From Thermoplasmata archaeon (lineage in GTDB: Archaea > Thermoplasmatota > Thermoplasmata > Lutacidiplasmatales > UBA184), in contig JAJYEA010000003.1 in the NCBI GenBank assembly GCA_021790425.1, positions 38,786-102,785 of the forward strand: a stretch of 64,000 bases of DNA, written 5' to 3'. The position numbers and the translations under genes were made by a program. Positions 15,664 through 25,175 of this stretch are shown piece by piece (the first letter of the stretch is position 1; every line of letters starts with the position of its first letter). Under the pieces are notes generated by a model. The model was not told where the DNA came from, searched no databases, and worked only from the letters and a program-made list of their open reading frames with translations.

Positions 15664-16929
15664 CTAGGTGAAACGGAGGTTCCGGAACCGGGCCCGCAGC
15701 GTCCGCACCTCGCCGCGCACGTTCGCGGACTCGAGCCCGCCTCTCCGGACCAAGGCGGCGGCACGCCGCATCTCCTTCGGGCCCATGCCGATCCGCGTCG
15801 CCTCGGCGGTGCCCATGCGGCCGACGAGATCGATGATGAGGTCCTGGCTCTCCAGGCGCCGGGCGAAGGTGGTCGGGCCGATGCCATAGCGCTGTTTCAA
15901 CGACGGCACGTCCAGGAAGACCTGGTGGGAGGCGGTGTACCCCTCGTCCTTGCCGAGCACGGGGACGCCCTCCTCGTCGAGCCCGCGGGCGAGGGCCTGC
16001 GAGTTCTCGATCACGGCGTCGGCGTAGGCCGAGCCGGCGCGCTCCGTCTCGAGGAGCGCCTGGCCGAGCGCGGCAATCCGGTTCCAGTGGGCGTTGTCCA
16101 CGGTGCGCCACGTCATCGCCCCGTCCATCTGCAGGAAGAGGTCCTCCCGGTTCGTGGCGATGACCCCTCCCTGGGGTCCGAAGAAGCTCTTGTGGGTCGA
16201 CCCGTAGACCACGTCCGCTCCCTCACCCAGCGGGTCCTGGAACCGACCGCCCATGACGAGCCCGAGCACGTGGGAGGCGTCGTAGAAGAGGAGCCCGCCG
16301 ACCTCGTGCACCGCCTCGGCGATCGGGGCCATCGGGTAGGGGAAGAGGAAGAAGCTCTGCCCGAGCAGGACCGCGTTGGGCTTCTCCCGCCGGATGTACG
16401 CGGCGAGCTCGTCCGGGTCGGCCCGGTGGGTCGGACCGTGCAGGGGAAGCGGCAGGACCTGGTGGCCGAGCACCGCGGGCAGGAATCCGGGGGCGTACCC
16501 GTCGTACCCCCCGTCGGGGGGAAAGACCGCCATGTAGCGCGCGCCGCGGGGGAGGAGGGAGGAGAGCACCGCCATCGCCGCGATGTGGCCCGAGAGCGGG
16601 CGCACGATCGCGTGCTGGGCATGCAGGAGCCGCGCCGTGACGCGGGCGGCCAGCGCCTCGACCTCGTCGGTGTAGCGCGTCCCGCCGTACCCGTTGTCCA
16701 CGATCTCGCCCTCCACCGACTGGTGGAGCGGCAGGGTGTAGCGCCGTCCCAGGTCGGTCGCGAGATAGTGCTGGACCGCGGGGGACGTGACGTTCTCCGA
16801 GGCCAGCAGATTGAGCGTCGTGCGGCCGCGCCACTTCTCGTGGGCGGCGACGAGCTCCTTGAGCGTGAGCTCCTCCCTCCGGTTGTTCGCCGCGACGGTC
16901 CCCTTCACACCCGCCCGCTTCGAGGTCAT
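15664..16929 (-). CDS. glyA: Serine hydroxymethyltransferase family protein
   Basis: The 421-residue PLP enzyme has LLASENVTSPAV, YGGTRYTDEVE, the cofactor-site YDASHVLGL and VYGSTHKSFFGPQGG with the PLP Lys. The overall length matches SHMT, but the spacing and C-terminal half diverge from the bacterial enzyme, as in archaeal members. It would interconvert serine and glycine with a C1 carrier. This fits the serine genes at 3-5 kb, although a different aldolase role in this divergent group cannot be excluded. A GATATG box lies about 32 nt upstream of the ATG. Confidence 0.85.
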   Translation of the reverse strand: MTSKRAGVKGTVAANNRREELTLKELVAAHEKWRGRTTLNLLASENVTSPAVQHYLATDLGRRYTLPLHQSVEGEIVDNGYGGTRYTDEVEALAARVTARLLHAQHAIVRPLSGHIAAMAVLSSLLPRGARYMAVFPPDGGYDGYAPGFLPAVLGHQVLPLPLHGPTHRADPDELAAYIRREKPNAVLLGQSFFLFPYPMAPIAEAVHEVGGLLFYDASHVLGLVMGGRFQDPLGEGADVVYGSTHKSFFGPQGGVIATNREDLFLQMDGAMTWRTVDNAHWNRIAALGQALLETERAGSAYADAVIENSQALARGLDEEGVPVLGKDEGYTASHQVFLDVPSLKQRYGIGPTTFARRLESQDLIIDLVGRMGTAEATRIGMGPKEMRRAAALVRRGGLESANVRGEVRTLRARFRNLRFT

Positions 16930-17039
16930 GGATCTCGCGGGTCCGAGACGGCGCGGGACATATCACCTAGCGGGAGGAAGGGACCCCGGGGGCGCGCCAC
17001 CGGGACGAGCGGGGCCGGGGGCCCGGACGGACCGCCGGC

Positions 17040-19115
17040 TCACCAGATGCTGACCCGGCGCTCCTCGGGCGCCCGCATGGGGGCCCCGGGCGGGATGCGG
17101 AACGCCTCCCAGAAGGGAGGGAAGTTCACGAGCGGCCCGATGGCCCGGTAGGGTCCGGGGGAATGCGGGTCGATGGTCAGCCGGCGGCGCAGGTCGGGTT
17201 CCCGGGTGTTCTCGCGCCAGAGCTGGGCGTAGGCGAGGAAGAACCGCTGGCGCGGGGTGAGCCCGTCGTGGGTCCCGTCCGGGGTGCGCCCGTCGGCGAG
17301 GCGCCGCTCGAGCGCCTCGAAGGCGATGCTGATCCCCCCCAGGTCGGCGATGTTCTCGCCCATGGTGAGCTCGCCGTTGATGGGGGTCCCCCGCAGGGGC
17401 TCGTAGCTCCCGAACTGGTCGACGATCCGGCGCGACCGGCGCGTGAACTCCGCGGCGTCCGAGGGCGCCCACCAGTCGCGGAGGTTGCCGGAGGCATCGT
17501 ACTTCCGCCCCTGGTCGTCGTAGCCGTGGGTGATCTCGTGGCCGATCACCGCCCCGATGGCCCCGAAGTTCACGGCGTCGTCCAGGGTGACGTCGAAGAA
17601 GGGCGGCTGGAGGATCCCCGCCGGGAAGACGATCTCGTTCTTCGACGGGTCGAAGTAGGCGTTCACGGTGGGAGGGGTCATGAACCACTCCGCGCGGTCG
17701 ACGGGACCTCCCGCGCGCTGGAGCTGACGGCGCACCTCGAAGCCGGACGCCCGGCGGAGGTTCCCGAGATAGTCGGTCCGGGAGATGCGGACGGAGGAGT
17801 AGTCCCGGAAGCGCTCGGGGTGGCCGATCTTCGAGGTGAACCGGTCGAACTTCTCGAGGGCCCGCGTCCGGGTGACCGGGGACATCCACTCGAGGCGCGC
17901 GAGGCGCTCGCGGAAGACCGTGCGCAGGTCCCGGACGAGCTCCTCCATGCGGCTCCGCGCCTCGGGAGGGAAGTGCCGCCGCACGTAGAGCTCCCCCAGG
18001 GCCTCGCCCATCGCCCGGTCGATGGTGGTCGCCGCCCGGCGCCACGGAGGCTCGGGCCGGTCCTGCCCCAGGAGGCGGCGGTGGAAGAAGGCGAAGTCCT
18101 CGGCCTCGACCTCGTCGTGGAGGAAGGAAGCGGCCTCGTGGAGGAACTGCCACCGGAGATAGGCCTTCCAGTCGGAGAGGTCGTGGCCGGGCAGGGCGCG
18201 GTCGAGCGCCTCGAAGAACTCGGGCTGCCCCACGATGACCCCCGGGACCGGCGGCAGGCCGAGCATCGAGAGGTAGCGGGGCCACTCCAGGTGCGGGTAG
18301 CGCCCCGCCAGGTCCTCGATCGAATAGGGATGGTAGTTCTTCTCGGGGTCGCGGAGCTCCGCGCGGCGGCGGCTGGCCTTCGCCAGCTCGGTCTCGAGCG
18401 CGAGCACCGTCTTCGCCCCGGCGCGGGACTCGGCCGGGGAGTCGCCCGCCAGGGCGAAGATCCGGCCCACGTGACGGAGGTAGTGCCCCCGGACCTCCCG
18501 GAACGGCTCCTCCAGGTAGTAGTCGCGGTCGGGCATCGCGAGCCCTCCCTGGTAGAGGTAGACCGCGTAGACCGAGCTCTGCTTCCGGTCGGGATGGACC
18601 CGGGGCTCGAACGCTCCGCGGACGCCGGCCCGGTGGAACCGGGCGAGCATCGCGATCACATCGCGGTTCGAGCGCATCCTCTCGATCGCCGCGAGGTCGG
18701 CCAGGATCGGGCGGAAGCCCAGCCGGTTCCGTCGCTCCGTGTCGAGCGCCGAGGCGTAGAAGTCCCCCACCTTCCGCGCCACCCCGTCGGGGCTCTCGCG
18801 GGGCAGGGCCGCGGCCTCCTCGAGGATCCCGTGGAGGAGGCGGAAGTTCCGTTCGATGAGCTCGTTGAACGCGCCCCAGCGGGTCTTGTCCGCCGGGACG
18901 GGATGGGCCTGCGTCCAGGAGCCCGTCGCATATCGGTAGAAGTCCCGGGCCGGTTCGGCGGTCCGGTCCATGTGCGCCACCGAGAAGCGGGGGACGTCGT
19001 CCCCGGTCGGGGACACCGCCCGTCGGGAGGTCGGAGGGCGCCGGCGCGCCGCGGGGGTGGCCCGTCCCCGCGACGGGGCCGTTCGCGGGGGCTTACGCGA
19101 GGTCTTGCGCACCAT
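17040..19115 (-). CDS. M13 family zinc metallopeptidase (neprilysin-like)
   Basis: The 691-residue protein has all M13 hallmarks: VNAYFDPSKNEIVFPAGI, the zinc motif VIGHEITHGYDDQG, the third ligand Glu in GENIADLGG, and a C-terminal RVSIW where animal members end CxxW. The N-terminal 45 residues are Arg/Pro/Thr-rich with no signal peptide or membrane helix, so it is probably cytoplasmic and may degrade peptides. The ATG at 19115 avoids running into tRNA-Val; the frame stays open through that tRNA but cannot all be coding. Confidence 0.9.
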   Translation of the reverse strand: MVRKTSRKPPRTAPSRGRATPAARRRPPTSRRAVSPTGDDVPRFSVAHMDRTAEPARDFYRYATGSWTQAHPVPADKTRWGAFNELIERNFRLLHGILEEAAALPRESPDGVARKVGDFYASALDTERRNRLGFRPILADLAAIERMRSNRDVIAMLARFHRAGVRGAFEPRVHPDRKQSSVYAVYLYQGGLAMPDRDYYLEEPFREVRGHYLRHVGRIFALAGDSPAESRAGAKTVLALETELAKASRRRAELRDPEKNYHPYSIEDLAGRYPHLEWPRYLSMLGLPPVPGVIVGQPEFFEALDRALPGHDLSDWKAYLRWQFLHEAASFLHDEVEAEDFAFFHRRLLGQDRPEPPWRRAATTIDRAMGEALGELYVRRHFPPEARSRMEELVRDLRTVFRERLARLEWMSPVTRTRALEKFDRFTSKIGHPERFRDYSSVRISRTDYLGNLRRASGFEVRRQLQRAGGPVDRAEWFMTPPTVNAYFDPSKNEIVFPAGILQPPFFDVTLDDAVNFGAIGAVIGHEITHGYDDQGRKYDASGNLRDWWAPSDAAEFTRRSRRIVDQFGSYEPLRGTPINGELTMGENIADLGGISIAFEALERRLADGRTPDGTHDGLTPRQRFFLAYAQLWRENTREPDLRRRLTIDPHSPGPYRAIGPLVNFPPFWEAFRIPPGAPMRAPEERRVSIW

Positions 19116-19153
19116 GGGCCTGGAATGTCCGGGGGGGTGCCACGACCGCGAAG

Positions 19154-19226
19154 TGGGCTCGGCCGGATTCGAACCGGCGACCTGGTGTGTGTGAGACACC
19201 CGTCATAACCACTAGACCACGAGCCC
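19154..19226 (-). tRNA. tRNA-Val(CAC)
   Basis: A full cloverleaf on the minus strand: acceptor GGGCTCG/CGAGCCC, anticodon stem GGTGT/ACACC around CTCACAC (anticodon CAC), T-arm GCCGG-TTCGAAT-CCGGC, discriminator A. CCA is not encoded and there is no intron. Confidence 0.94.
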
Positions 19227-19283
19227 TCGGCCCCTCCACCGTCGCAAGTTCATCAACCTTCCGGACGGCGGTCCGGAGGCCCC

Positions 19284-20627
19284 TCACCACGAGGGGCTCG
19301 ACCATTCCGTGAGCGACCGGGACACCGGCAAGCTCGGGGGGAACTCGACGGTCTCGTCCCGTCCCGCCCCATAGCTCACCAGGCTCACCGGGACCCCGGT
19401 CTCCTCGCCGACGTAGCGTAGGTACTGGATGAGCTCGCGCGGAAGCGCCTCCCATCCCTCGTTCCGGATCCGGTCCTTGAGCGCGGGCGTGAACTCGCCC
19501 CAGGAGGGGAAGGTCTCGTAGACCGGTTCGATCTTCTCGAAATCCTCGGCCACGGAGGGGGGGTAGTCCGTGAAGCGGGTCCCGTCCCGGGCCTGGTAGG
19601 CGGTGCCGACCTTGACCTCGTCCTCGCCTCCGAGGACGTCGACCTTGGTGACCGCGAAGGAGGTGAACCCGTTGACGCGGGCGGCGTAGCGCAGGAGCAC
19701 CAGGTCGAGCCAGCCGCACCGGCGGGGCCGTCCCGTCGTGGCGCCGCGCTCCCCGCCCCGCTCGCGCAGGCGTTCGCCCGTGGCGTCGAAGAGCTCGGTG
19801 GGGAACGGCCCGTTCCCCACGCGCGTCGCGTAGGCCTTCGTGATCCCGAGGATGGAGTCGAGCTCCCGTGGCGGAAGTCCCGCCCCGGTGAAGGCCCCGG
19901 CCACGGTCGTGTGGGAGGAGGTGGTGTAGGGATAGGTCCCGTAGTCGATGTCGAGGAGAGAGCCCTGGGCGCCCTCGAGGAGCACGTGCTCCCCGTGCTC
20001 GATCGCCCGCCACAGGAGCGGTTCCGTGGGATGGATGTAGGTCTGGAGCTCCTCGTAGGCGGCGTGGAGCTCCGCGGCCACCGTGTCGATGGGGGGGAGT
20101 TCGCGTCCTTCCCCGTTGATGTGGGACTTCACCCGGTAGAGGCGCTCGAGACGCTCATGGAGGAGATGGGGCCGGGCGAGCTCCCCGAGCCGTATCCCCC
20201 ATCGCCCGGCCCGGTCCTCGTAGGCCGGTCCGATGCCGCGCAGGGTCGTGCCCCCGGGGGTCTTGCCGCGCATCTCCTCCTCCCAGGCATCCTCGATACG
20301 GTGCCAGGGGAGGATGACGTGCGCCCGGTCGCTGAGATAAAGGGTACCCCGGAAGAGGCCGGCCTGGCGCAGGGAACGGATCTCACCCACGAGGTCCGTG
20401 GGCGACACGACCATGCCGGGACCGCCCACCGCGGAGCAGTCGCCGCGCAGGATCCCGCTCGGGATCTGGTGGAGCACCACGCGCTGGCCGTCGATCACGA
20501 TGGAGTGGCCGGCGTTCGGCCCGCCCTGGTAGCGGACCACCCAGTCTGCCGATCCGGCAAGGTAGTCCGAGATCTTCCCCTTGCCCTCGTCCCCGAATTG
20601 GGCCCCTACGACTGCAGTGACCGGCGT
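19284..20627 (-). CDS. purA: Adenylosuccinate synthetase with an apparent ACG start codon
   Basis: The protein contains the GTP loop GAQFGDEGKGKISDYL at the N-terminus, YQGGPNAGHSIVIDG, GTTLRGIGPAYEDR, and the Arg/Thr-rich IMP site RVGNGPFPTEL. It joins IMP and aspartate in AMP synthesis. Upstream of GDEGKGK there is no in-frame ATG, GTG or TTG before a TAG 14 codons away. The codon aligned with the usual initiator (xPVTAVVGAQFGDEG) is ACG at 20625-20627, and GAGGGG lies seven bases upstream of it. Either ACG is used or one base differs from the true genome. Coding from there gives 447 residues, normal for PurA. Confidence 0.9.
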   Translation of the reverse strand, partial: TPVTAVVGAQFGDEGKGKISDYLAGSADWVVRYQGGPNAGHSIVIDGQRVVLHQIPSGILRGDCSAVGGPGMVVSPTDLVGEIRSLRQAGLFRGTLYLSDRAHVILPWHRIEDAWEEEMRGKTPGGTTLRGIGPAYEDRAGRWGIRLGELARPHLLHERLERLYRVKSHINGEGRELPPIDTVAAELHAAYEELQTYIHPTEPLLWRAIEHGEHVLLEGAQGSLLDIDYGTYPYTTSSHTTVAGAFTGAGLPPRELDSILGITKAYATRVGNGPFPTELFDATGERLRERGGERGATTGRPRRCGWLDLVLLRYAARVNGFTSFAVTKVDVLGGEDEVKVGTAYQARDGTRFTDYPPSVAEDFEKIEPVYETFPSWGEFTPALKDRIRNEGWEALPRELIQYLRYVGEETGVPVSLVSYGAGRDETVEFPPSLPVSRSLTEWSSPSW

Positions 20628-20704
20628 ACGCCTTCCCCTCGAACGGGGCTAGTCGCAGGGGCGGATAAGGGTTGTTTTGTGGCCTCGCCCCTGCAGGGCG
20701 TGGA

Positions 20705-22756
20705 CTACTGCTGCGGGTACGGGGGCTGGTTCGGGTCCGCCCCCGAGGGGTAGCCGGGGGCCGGCTCAGCGGGCGGGGCCTGCTGGTCCGCCGGTGGGCT
20801 CTGCTGGTTCCACTGCTCGACCCCTGCGTTCTTGCCCTTGTGGCTCGACCCGCCCTGGCGGCGGCGCCGGAAGATCAGGACCGCGAGGACCGCGCCGATT
20901 AGGACCACGAGCAGGAGGATGAGGTCCGCGACCGTGAAGGTCGTGCCCGCCCCGAAGATCGTGTAGTCGAGCATGCTCGGCGAACCGTTCACCGCCACCG
21001 CATTGACCGTGCTCGCGCCGCCAACCCCCTGGATGACGGCCACGAACTGGATCAGGATGACCCCGTTCCCGGCGCTCGAGGGGATGGTGACCGAGAACGT
21101 TCCGGAGGTCGAGGTCTCCAGGACCTCCACCGGTTGCTGGTTCGAGTTCGTGATGCTGATGTTCACGGTGAAGACCTTGGGGGCCCCGGCGTTCCCGGTC
21201 GGGGTGAGCGTGTAGCCGAAGTTGAGGGTCTGGCCCGGCTGGTAGGTCCCCGTGGCGTACGACGACGGCGTCTTCAGGGTCACGATCAGGATGTAGCCCG
21301 AGTTCTCGTGGAGCTGAACGTTCTGGCCCGAGATGATACCATTCGCGGTCGTCTGCGCGACCACGGTCACCGTGTAGCCGGGGAGCGTGCCGGTCTTCGG
21401 GACATTGAAGTTGAAGGAGGTCCCGCTCACGGTGGCGTTGTAGAGGATGACCCCTCCGCTGGAGACGAGCCCGAAGTACGTCGCTCCGTTGAAAACGCTA
21501 CCAACCGTGGAGATGGAGACCGTGATCGTGTCCCCGGGGTTGTAGTAGGCCTCATTGGTCGTGACGACCAGTTCGGGAGGGTTGACCGCGGCGCACGCAC
21601 TGTAGCCGGCGGTGGAGGCGGTGTTGTTGTTCGCCAGCACCACGAGCTGGACCGAGCCGGTCTCGGTCACGGGGATCGAGATGCTTGGGAGCGATCCGGA
21701 GGTCCCGGAAATACCGGTCCCCATCCCCAGGATGACCTGGTTGCCGCTCGAGCAGTAGCTGTCGGAGTAGAGGATCGCCTCCCACCAAGTCGCGGACCAC
21801 CCACCGGAGGGAACCCCGCCGGTGTAGGTGGAGAGCGTGAAGTTCGAGTGCACGGTGTCCCCGCCGAAATACTGCCCGGCGTTGAGCTGCACCTCGACGA
21901 TCGCAGAGGGGATCACGTTGATCCGCACCGAGGTCCAGACCGTCACGTGGATGGCGGGGTTGTTGGAGTCGGTCATGGAAATCGTGACGTTGAGGGAACC
22001 CGTCCCGAGGTTCGTGGTCTGGACGACCCCGCTCGCGATCCCCTGGGTGTTCGTCGTCATGGAGGACGGGAACCCGGGGATCGTGACCGTGTTACCATTG
22101 AAGTAGAAGGCGGCGGATGCGTTCTGGTCCGCCCACGGAAAGTTGCCGCCAGCGGTCGGGACCATCGCGGTGACCACGAGGAGGAAGTTCGCGCCAGGGC
22201 TGAAGGAATTGTAGCAGTTCCCGTTCGCACCGTAGGTGGGGCGGGGGCAGAGGGAGATCGACGGGGTGTTCCCGATGTCCAGGGAGGCGCCGCCCTGCTC
22301 GGTCCCGGAGCCGTTGGGCAACGAGGCGTTGGCCACAACGGTGAAGATGATGGTCGACCCGTAGGAGGCGTTCACAGGCACCGTAAAGGGCTCGGCGATG
22401 AAGTTGGAGGGGGTCGGATGCTGGTTCAGGTTCGGGACGAGCTGGCTGTACATGGGCCTGTTGGTCGGAGTGTAGTAGGCGACCACGAACACGGAGTTGA
22501 CATTGGCCTGCGGGCCGTCGTTCGTGTTGTTGAACACGTTGATGTAGAGCGTCGCGGCGTCGCCGGGCAGCTTGTAGGGGCGGTCGAAGGTGACGTAGAC
22601 GTTGTACGGCGTGTAAGCTCCCGGGGTGGCGGATAGGGAGTGGGAGGAGGGGGTCGCCGGAGCGGGAGCCGCGCTGGCATTCCAGGCCAGCCCTCCCGAA
22701 GCCAGCAGAAGGGCAATCAAGCCAACGCTATACCAGGCTGTTCTGGACGTCTGCAT
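20705..22756 (-). CDS. Large surface protein with Ig-like domains and a C-terminal anchor
   Basis: The 683-residue protein has an N-terminal signal peptide (MQTSRTAWYSVGLIALLLAS). About 580 residues of beta-rich, Asn/Ser/Thr/Gly-rich sequence follow, with many N-glycosylation sequons and several segments of the TxPGxYxxxNxV or YxPGDTxTVS type seen in archaeal Ig-like folds. The C-terminal membrane helix (TVADLILLLVVLIGAVLAVLIF) is followed by RRRR and a Pro/Gln-rich cytoplasmic tail. It is most likely a cell-surface or S-layer-associated protein. Adhesion or envelope structure is inference; no enzyme motif is seen. Confidence 0.8.
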   Translation of the reverse strand: MQTSRTAWYSVGLIALLLASGGLAWNASAAPAPATPSSHSLSATPGAYTPYNVYVTFDRPYKLPGDAATLYINVFNNTNDGPQANVNSVFVVAYYTPTNRPMYSQLVPNLNQHPTPSNFIAEPFTVPVNASYGSTIIFTVVANASLPNGSGTEQGGASLDIGNTPSISLCPRPTYGANGNCYNSFSPGANFLLVVTAMVPTAGGNFPWADQNASAAFYFNGNTVTIPGFPSSMTTNTQGIASGVVQTTNLGTGSLNVTISMTDSNNPAIHVTVWTSVRINVIPSAIVEVQLNAGQYFGGDTVHSNFTLSTYTGGVPSGGWSATWWEAILYSDSYCSSGNQVILGMGTGISGTSGSLPSISIPVTETGSVQLVVLANNNTASTAGYSACAAVNPPELVVTTNEAYYNPGDTITVSISTVGSVFNGATYFGLVSSGGVILYNATVSGTSFNFNVPKTGTLPGYTVTVVAQTTANGIISGQNVQLHENSGYILIVTLKTPSSYATGTYQPGQTLNFGYTLTPTGNAGAPKVFTVNISITNSNQQPVEVLETSTSGTFSVTIPSSAGNGVILIQFVAVIQGVGGASTVNAVAVNGSPSMLDYTIFGAGTTFTVADLILLLVVLIGAVLAVLIFRRRRQGGSSHKGKNAGVEQWNQQSPPADQQAPPAEPAPGYPSGADPNQPPYPQQ

Positions 22757-22777
22757 ACCCCTACAGACAGCGTGGGA

Positions 22778-22789
22778 GGATAATAAAGG
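22778..22789 (-). promoter_or_regulatory. Box A of the surface-protein gene
   Basis: The minus strand reads CCTTTATTATCC about 27 nt before the ATG at 22756, with no ribosome-binding site between. A leaderless message is likely. Confidence 0.55.
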
Positions 22790-22915
22790 TTAGTTTATGC
22801 GTTCGATGAGGCTACCACCCTGCAAACGGGCCCAAAACAGGGCGATTTTCGACGTCTGCCACCCGTATGGATAATCCCGAGCGCGAGAAGATGAGAAGGC
22901 GTGTCACACAGCAGG

Positions 22916-22923
22916 CCTTAAGG
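22916..22923 (+). promoter_or_regulatory. Box A of the aminotransferase gene
   Basis: The palindromic CCTTAAGG is centred about 27 nt before the ATG at 22947. This supports that ATG over an in-frame TTG at 22929, which would lie too close to the box. Confidence 0.5.
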
Positions 22924-22946
22924 AGTATTTGGGTTCACCGTGGGCC

Positions 22947-24080
22947 ATGCTCTCTACGCGGGTCCGGGAGCTTGAGATGTCGGGCATCCGGAAGATGTTC
23001 GATGCTGCCCCTCCCGACGTGGTGAACCTGGGGCTCGGCGAGCCGGATTTCGACCCCCCGGAGGAGGTCCGTGAGGCGCTCTTCCAGGCCGTCCGCCAAG
23101 GATTGAACAAGTATGGGCCCTCGGCCGGCATCGCCCCCTTGCGCGAGGCGATCGCGCGGAAGTATGCCCGCCACGACCCGACCACCACGCTCGAGAACGT
23201 CCTCGTGACCGTGGGAGGATCCGAGGGCCTCGCGGTCGTCGCCCTCAGTATGTACAACCCCGGGGACGAGGTGCTGGTCCCCAACCCGGGCTTCGTGCTC
23301 TACGGCCCCCACGCCCGCCTGGCCGGGGCGCGCCCCGTGCCCTACCCCCTCACCAAGGAGAACTCCTTCCTTCCGGACCTCGACGGGCTCGAGAAGCTCA
23401 TCACCCCCCGGACGAAGGCCATCGTGGTGAACTCCCCCTCCAACCCCACCGGGGCGGTCATCCCCCGGAAGATGGTGGACCAGATCTGCGCCCTGGCCAA
23501 CGCCCACGACCTGGCCGTGATCTCGGACGAGGCCTACGACGAGATCGTCTACACCACCGAGCCGTTCACGAGCTTCTGGGGGAGGGCGGACAAGGTGGTC
23601 GTCGTGAACTCCTTCTCCAAGACCTTCGCCATGACGGGGTGGCGCCTCGGCTACCTCCTGGCGCCCCGTGCTTTCGTGGCCGAGGCCAACAAGATCCACT
23701 ACCATCTGGTGGCCTGCCCGGCGACCCCGCCCCAGATCGCGGCGCTCAAGGGCCTCGAGGTCTCCGCCCCCGCGACCCAGGCGATGACCCGGGAGTTCCG
23801 CGCCCGGCGCGACATCATCGTGAAGGGGCTCCGCGCCATCCCCGGCATGTCGATCGTCTCCCCCAAGGGGGCCTTCTACGCCTTCCCCGCCATCGACTGG
23901 GGGGACCGTTCCGACGTGGAGGTCGCGCAGGGGCTGCTCCGCAAGGGACTGCTCCTCACCCCGGGCACCTCCTTCGGGAGCCTCGGGGAGGGCCACCTCC
24001 GGCTCTCCTTCGCCACCTCGCGGGACAAGATCCAGCGCGCCCTCGAGATCCTGCGGGCGTACGCGGACGACCGGTCGTGA
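22947..24080 (+). CDS. Class I/II PLP aminotransferase (aspartate-type)
   Basis: The 377-residue enzyme shows NLGLGEPDFDPP near the start, NSPSNPTGAV with the PLP-contacting Asn, DEAYDEIVY with the Asp and Tyr of the cofactor site, and NSFSKTFAMTGWRLGY with the Schiff-base Lys. HLRLSFATS at the end carries the carboxylate-binding Arg. This is the archaeal aspartate/aromatic aminotransferase group, so the preferred amino acid cannot be fixed. A small ORF overlaps its stop by GTGA. Confidence 0.88.
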   Translation: MLSTRVRELEMSGIRKMFDAAPPDVVNLGLGEPDFDPPEEVREALFQAVRQGLNKYGPSAGIAPLREAIARKYARHDPTTTLENVLVTVGGSEGLAVVALSMYNPGDEVLVPNPGFVLYGPHARLAGARPVPYPLTKENSFLPDLDGLEKLITPRTKAIVVNSPSNPTGAVIPRKMVDQICALANAHDLAVISDEAYDEIVYTTEPFTSFWGRADKVVVVNSFSKTFAMTGWRLGYLLAPRAFVAEANKIHYHLVACPATPPQIAALKGLEVSAPATQAMTREFRARRDIIVKGLRAIPGMSIVSPKGAFYAFPAIDWGDRSDVEVAQGLLRKGLLLTPGTSFGSLGEGHLRLSFATSRDKIQRALEILRAYADDRS

Positions 24081-24232
24081 AGACCCTCATCTTGGGACTC
24101 GCGTTCCGGGCCCTCGCGCGCGTCAACCGTGATCCGGAGAAGCAGCGGGCGCTCGCGCAGATGGCCGATGAGATGCTCGCCCTCTCCCAGATACCGCGGA
24201 AGCCGGTGCACAAACCCGTGGGAAATCGGTAA
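24077..24232 (+). CDS. Small protein translationally coupled to the aminotransferase
   Basis: A 51-codon frame starts with a GTG that overlaps the aminotransferase stop as GTGA. It encodes a protein beginning [19 protein letters not shown] and ending in a basic, Pro-containing tail. Codon use matches the neighbours, and the overlap type is the one used throughout this genome. It has no recognisable motif, so it may be a real small protein or a chance frame. Confidence 0.45.
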   Translation: MKTLILGLAFRALARVNRDPEKQRALAQMADEMLALSQIPRKPVHKPVGNR

Positions 24233-24246
24233 ATAGCGAGTGGGGA

Positions 24247-25155
24247 ATGGTCGGTACGATGACGGAGATCCGGGGCTTCCAGATGGGCACCGAGCGGCTC
24301 AAGCGCGGCTTCGCGCGGATGCAGCAGGGCGGGGTCATCATGGACGTCACCACCGCGGAGCAGGCGGCCATCGCCGAGGAGGCGGGTGCGGTCGCCGTCA
24401 TGGCCCTCGAGCGGGTGCCCGCGGACATCCGTGCCCAGGGCGGGGTCGCGCGCATGGCCGACCCGAAGAAGATCCGGGAGATCATGGGCGCCGTGAGCGT
24501 CCCGGTCATGGCCAAGGTCCGCATCGGTCACGAGGGCGAGGCGCGCATCCTCGAGGCCCTCGGAGTCGACATGATCGACGAGTCCGAGGTGCTGACCCCG
24601 GCCGATCCCTTCTCCCACGTGAACAAGCACGCCTACAAGGTCCCGTTCGTGTGCGGGGCGCGCAACCTGGGCGAGGCGCTCCGGCGCATCGACGAGGGCG
24701 CGGCCATGATCCGCACCAAGGGCGAGGCCGGCACGGGCAATGTCATCGAGGCCATCCGCCACATCAAGACGATCGCCGCGGAGATCCGCCTGCTCGCCCC
24801 CATGGACGAGAGCGCCCTCGCGGAGTACGCCCGCAAGGAGCGGGTACCGGTCGCACTGGTCAAGGAGACGCGGGACCTCAAGCGGGTCCCGGTCGTGAAC
24901 TTCGCCGCCGGGGGCATCGCGACGCCCGCGGACGCCGCCTTCTGCCGGATCCTCGGCGTGGACGGGCTCTTCGTCGGGAGCGGGATCTTCAAGTCCACGA
25001 ACCCGGCCAAGGTGGCCCGGGCGATCGTGGAGGCCTCCCTCCACTACGAGGATGCCGCGAAGCTCATCGAGGTCTCGTCGGGGCTGGGCGAGCCCATGAA
25101 GGGGATCGACGTCGCCACGCTCTCCCCCGCCGAACTGATGCAGGTCCGGGAGTAG
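24247..25155 (+). CDS. pdxS: Pyridoxal 5'-phosphate synthase subunit PdxS
   Basis: The 302-residue TIM-barrel protein has the PdxS signatures [47 protein letters not shown] with the first active Lys, [11 protein letters not shown] and [10 protein letters not shown] with the second Lys. It builds PLP from ribose 5-phosphate, glyceraldehyde 3-phosphate and ammonia. A TAAATAGC box ends about 24 nt before an in-frame ATG at 24259, so the shorter start MTEIRGF may be the real one. The ammonia-supplying glutaminase PdxT is not adjacent. Confidence 0.94.
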   Translation: MVGTMTEIRGFQMGTERLKRGFARMQQGGVIMDVTTAEQAAIAEEAGAVAVMALERVPADIRAQGGVARMADPKKIREIMGAVSVPVMAKVRIGHEGEARILEALGVDMIDESEVLTPADPFSHVNKHAYKVPFVCGARNLGEALRRIDEGAAMIRTKGEAGTGNVIEAIRHIKTIAAEIRLLAPMDESALAEYARKERVPVALVKETRDLKRVPVVNFAAGGIATPADAAFCRILGVDGLFVGSGIFKSTNPAKVARAIVEASLHYEDAAKLIEVSSGLGEPMKGIDVATLSPAELMQVRE

Positions 25156-25175
25156 GGCCTGGCCTCCCGAACCCG

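Noticed and set aside
17040..19199. M13 peptidase extended by 28 codons at its start
   Set aside because: The extension would read through most of tRNA-Val; the ATG at 19115 gives a complete protein.
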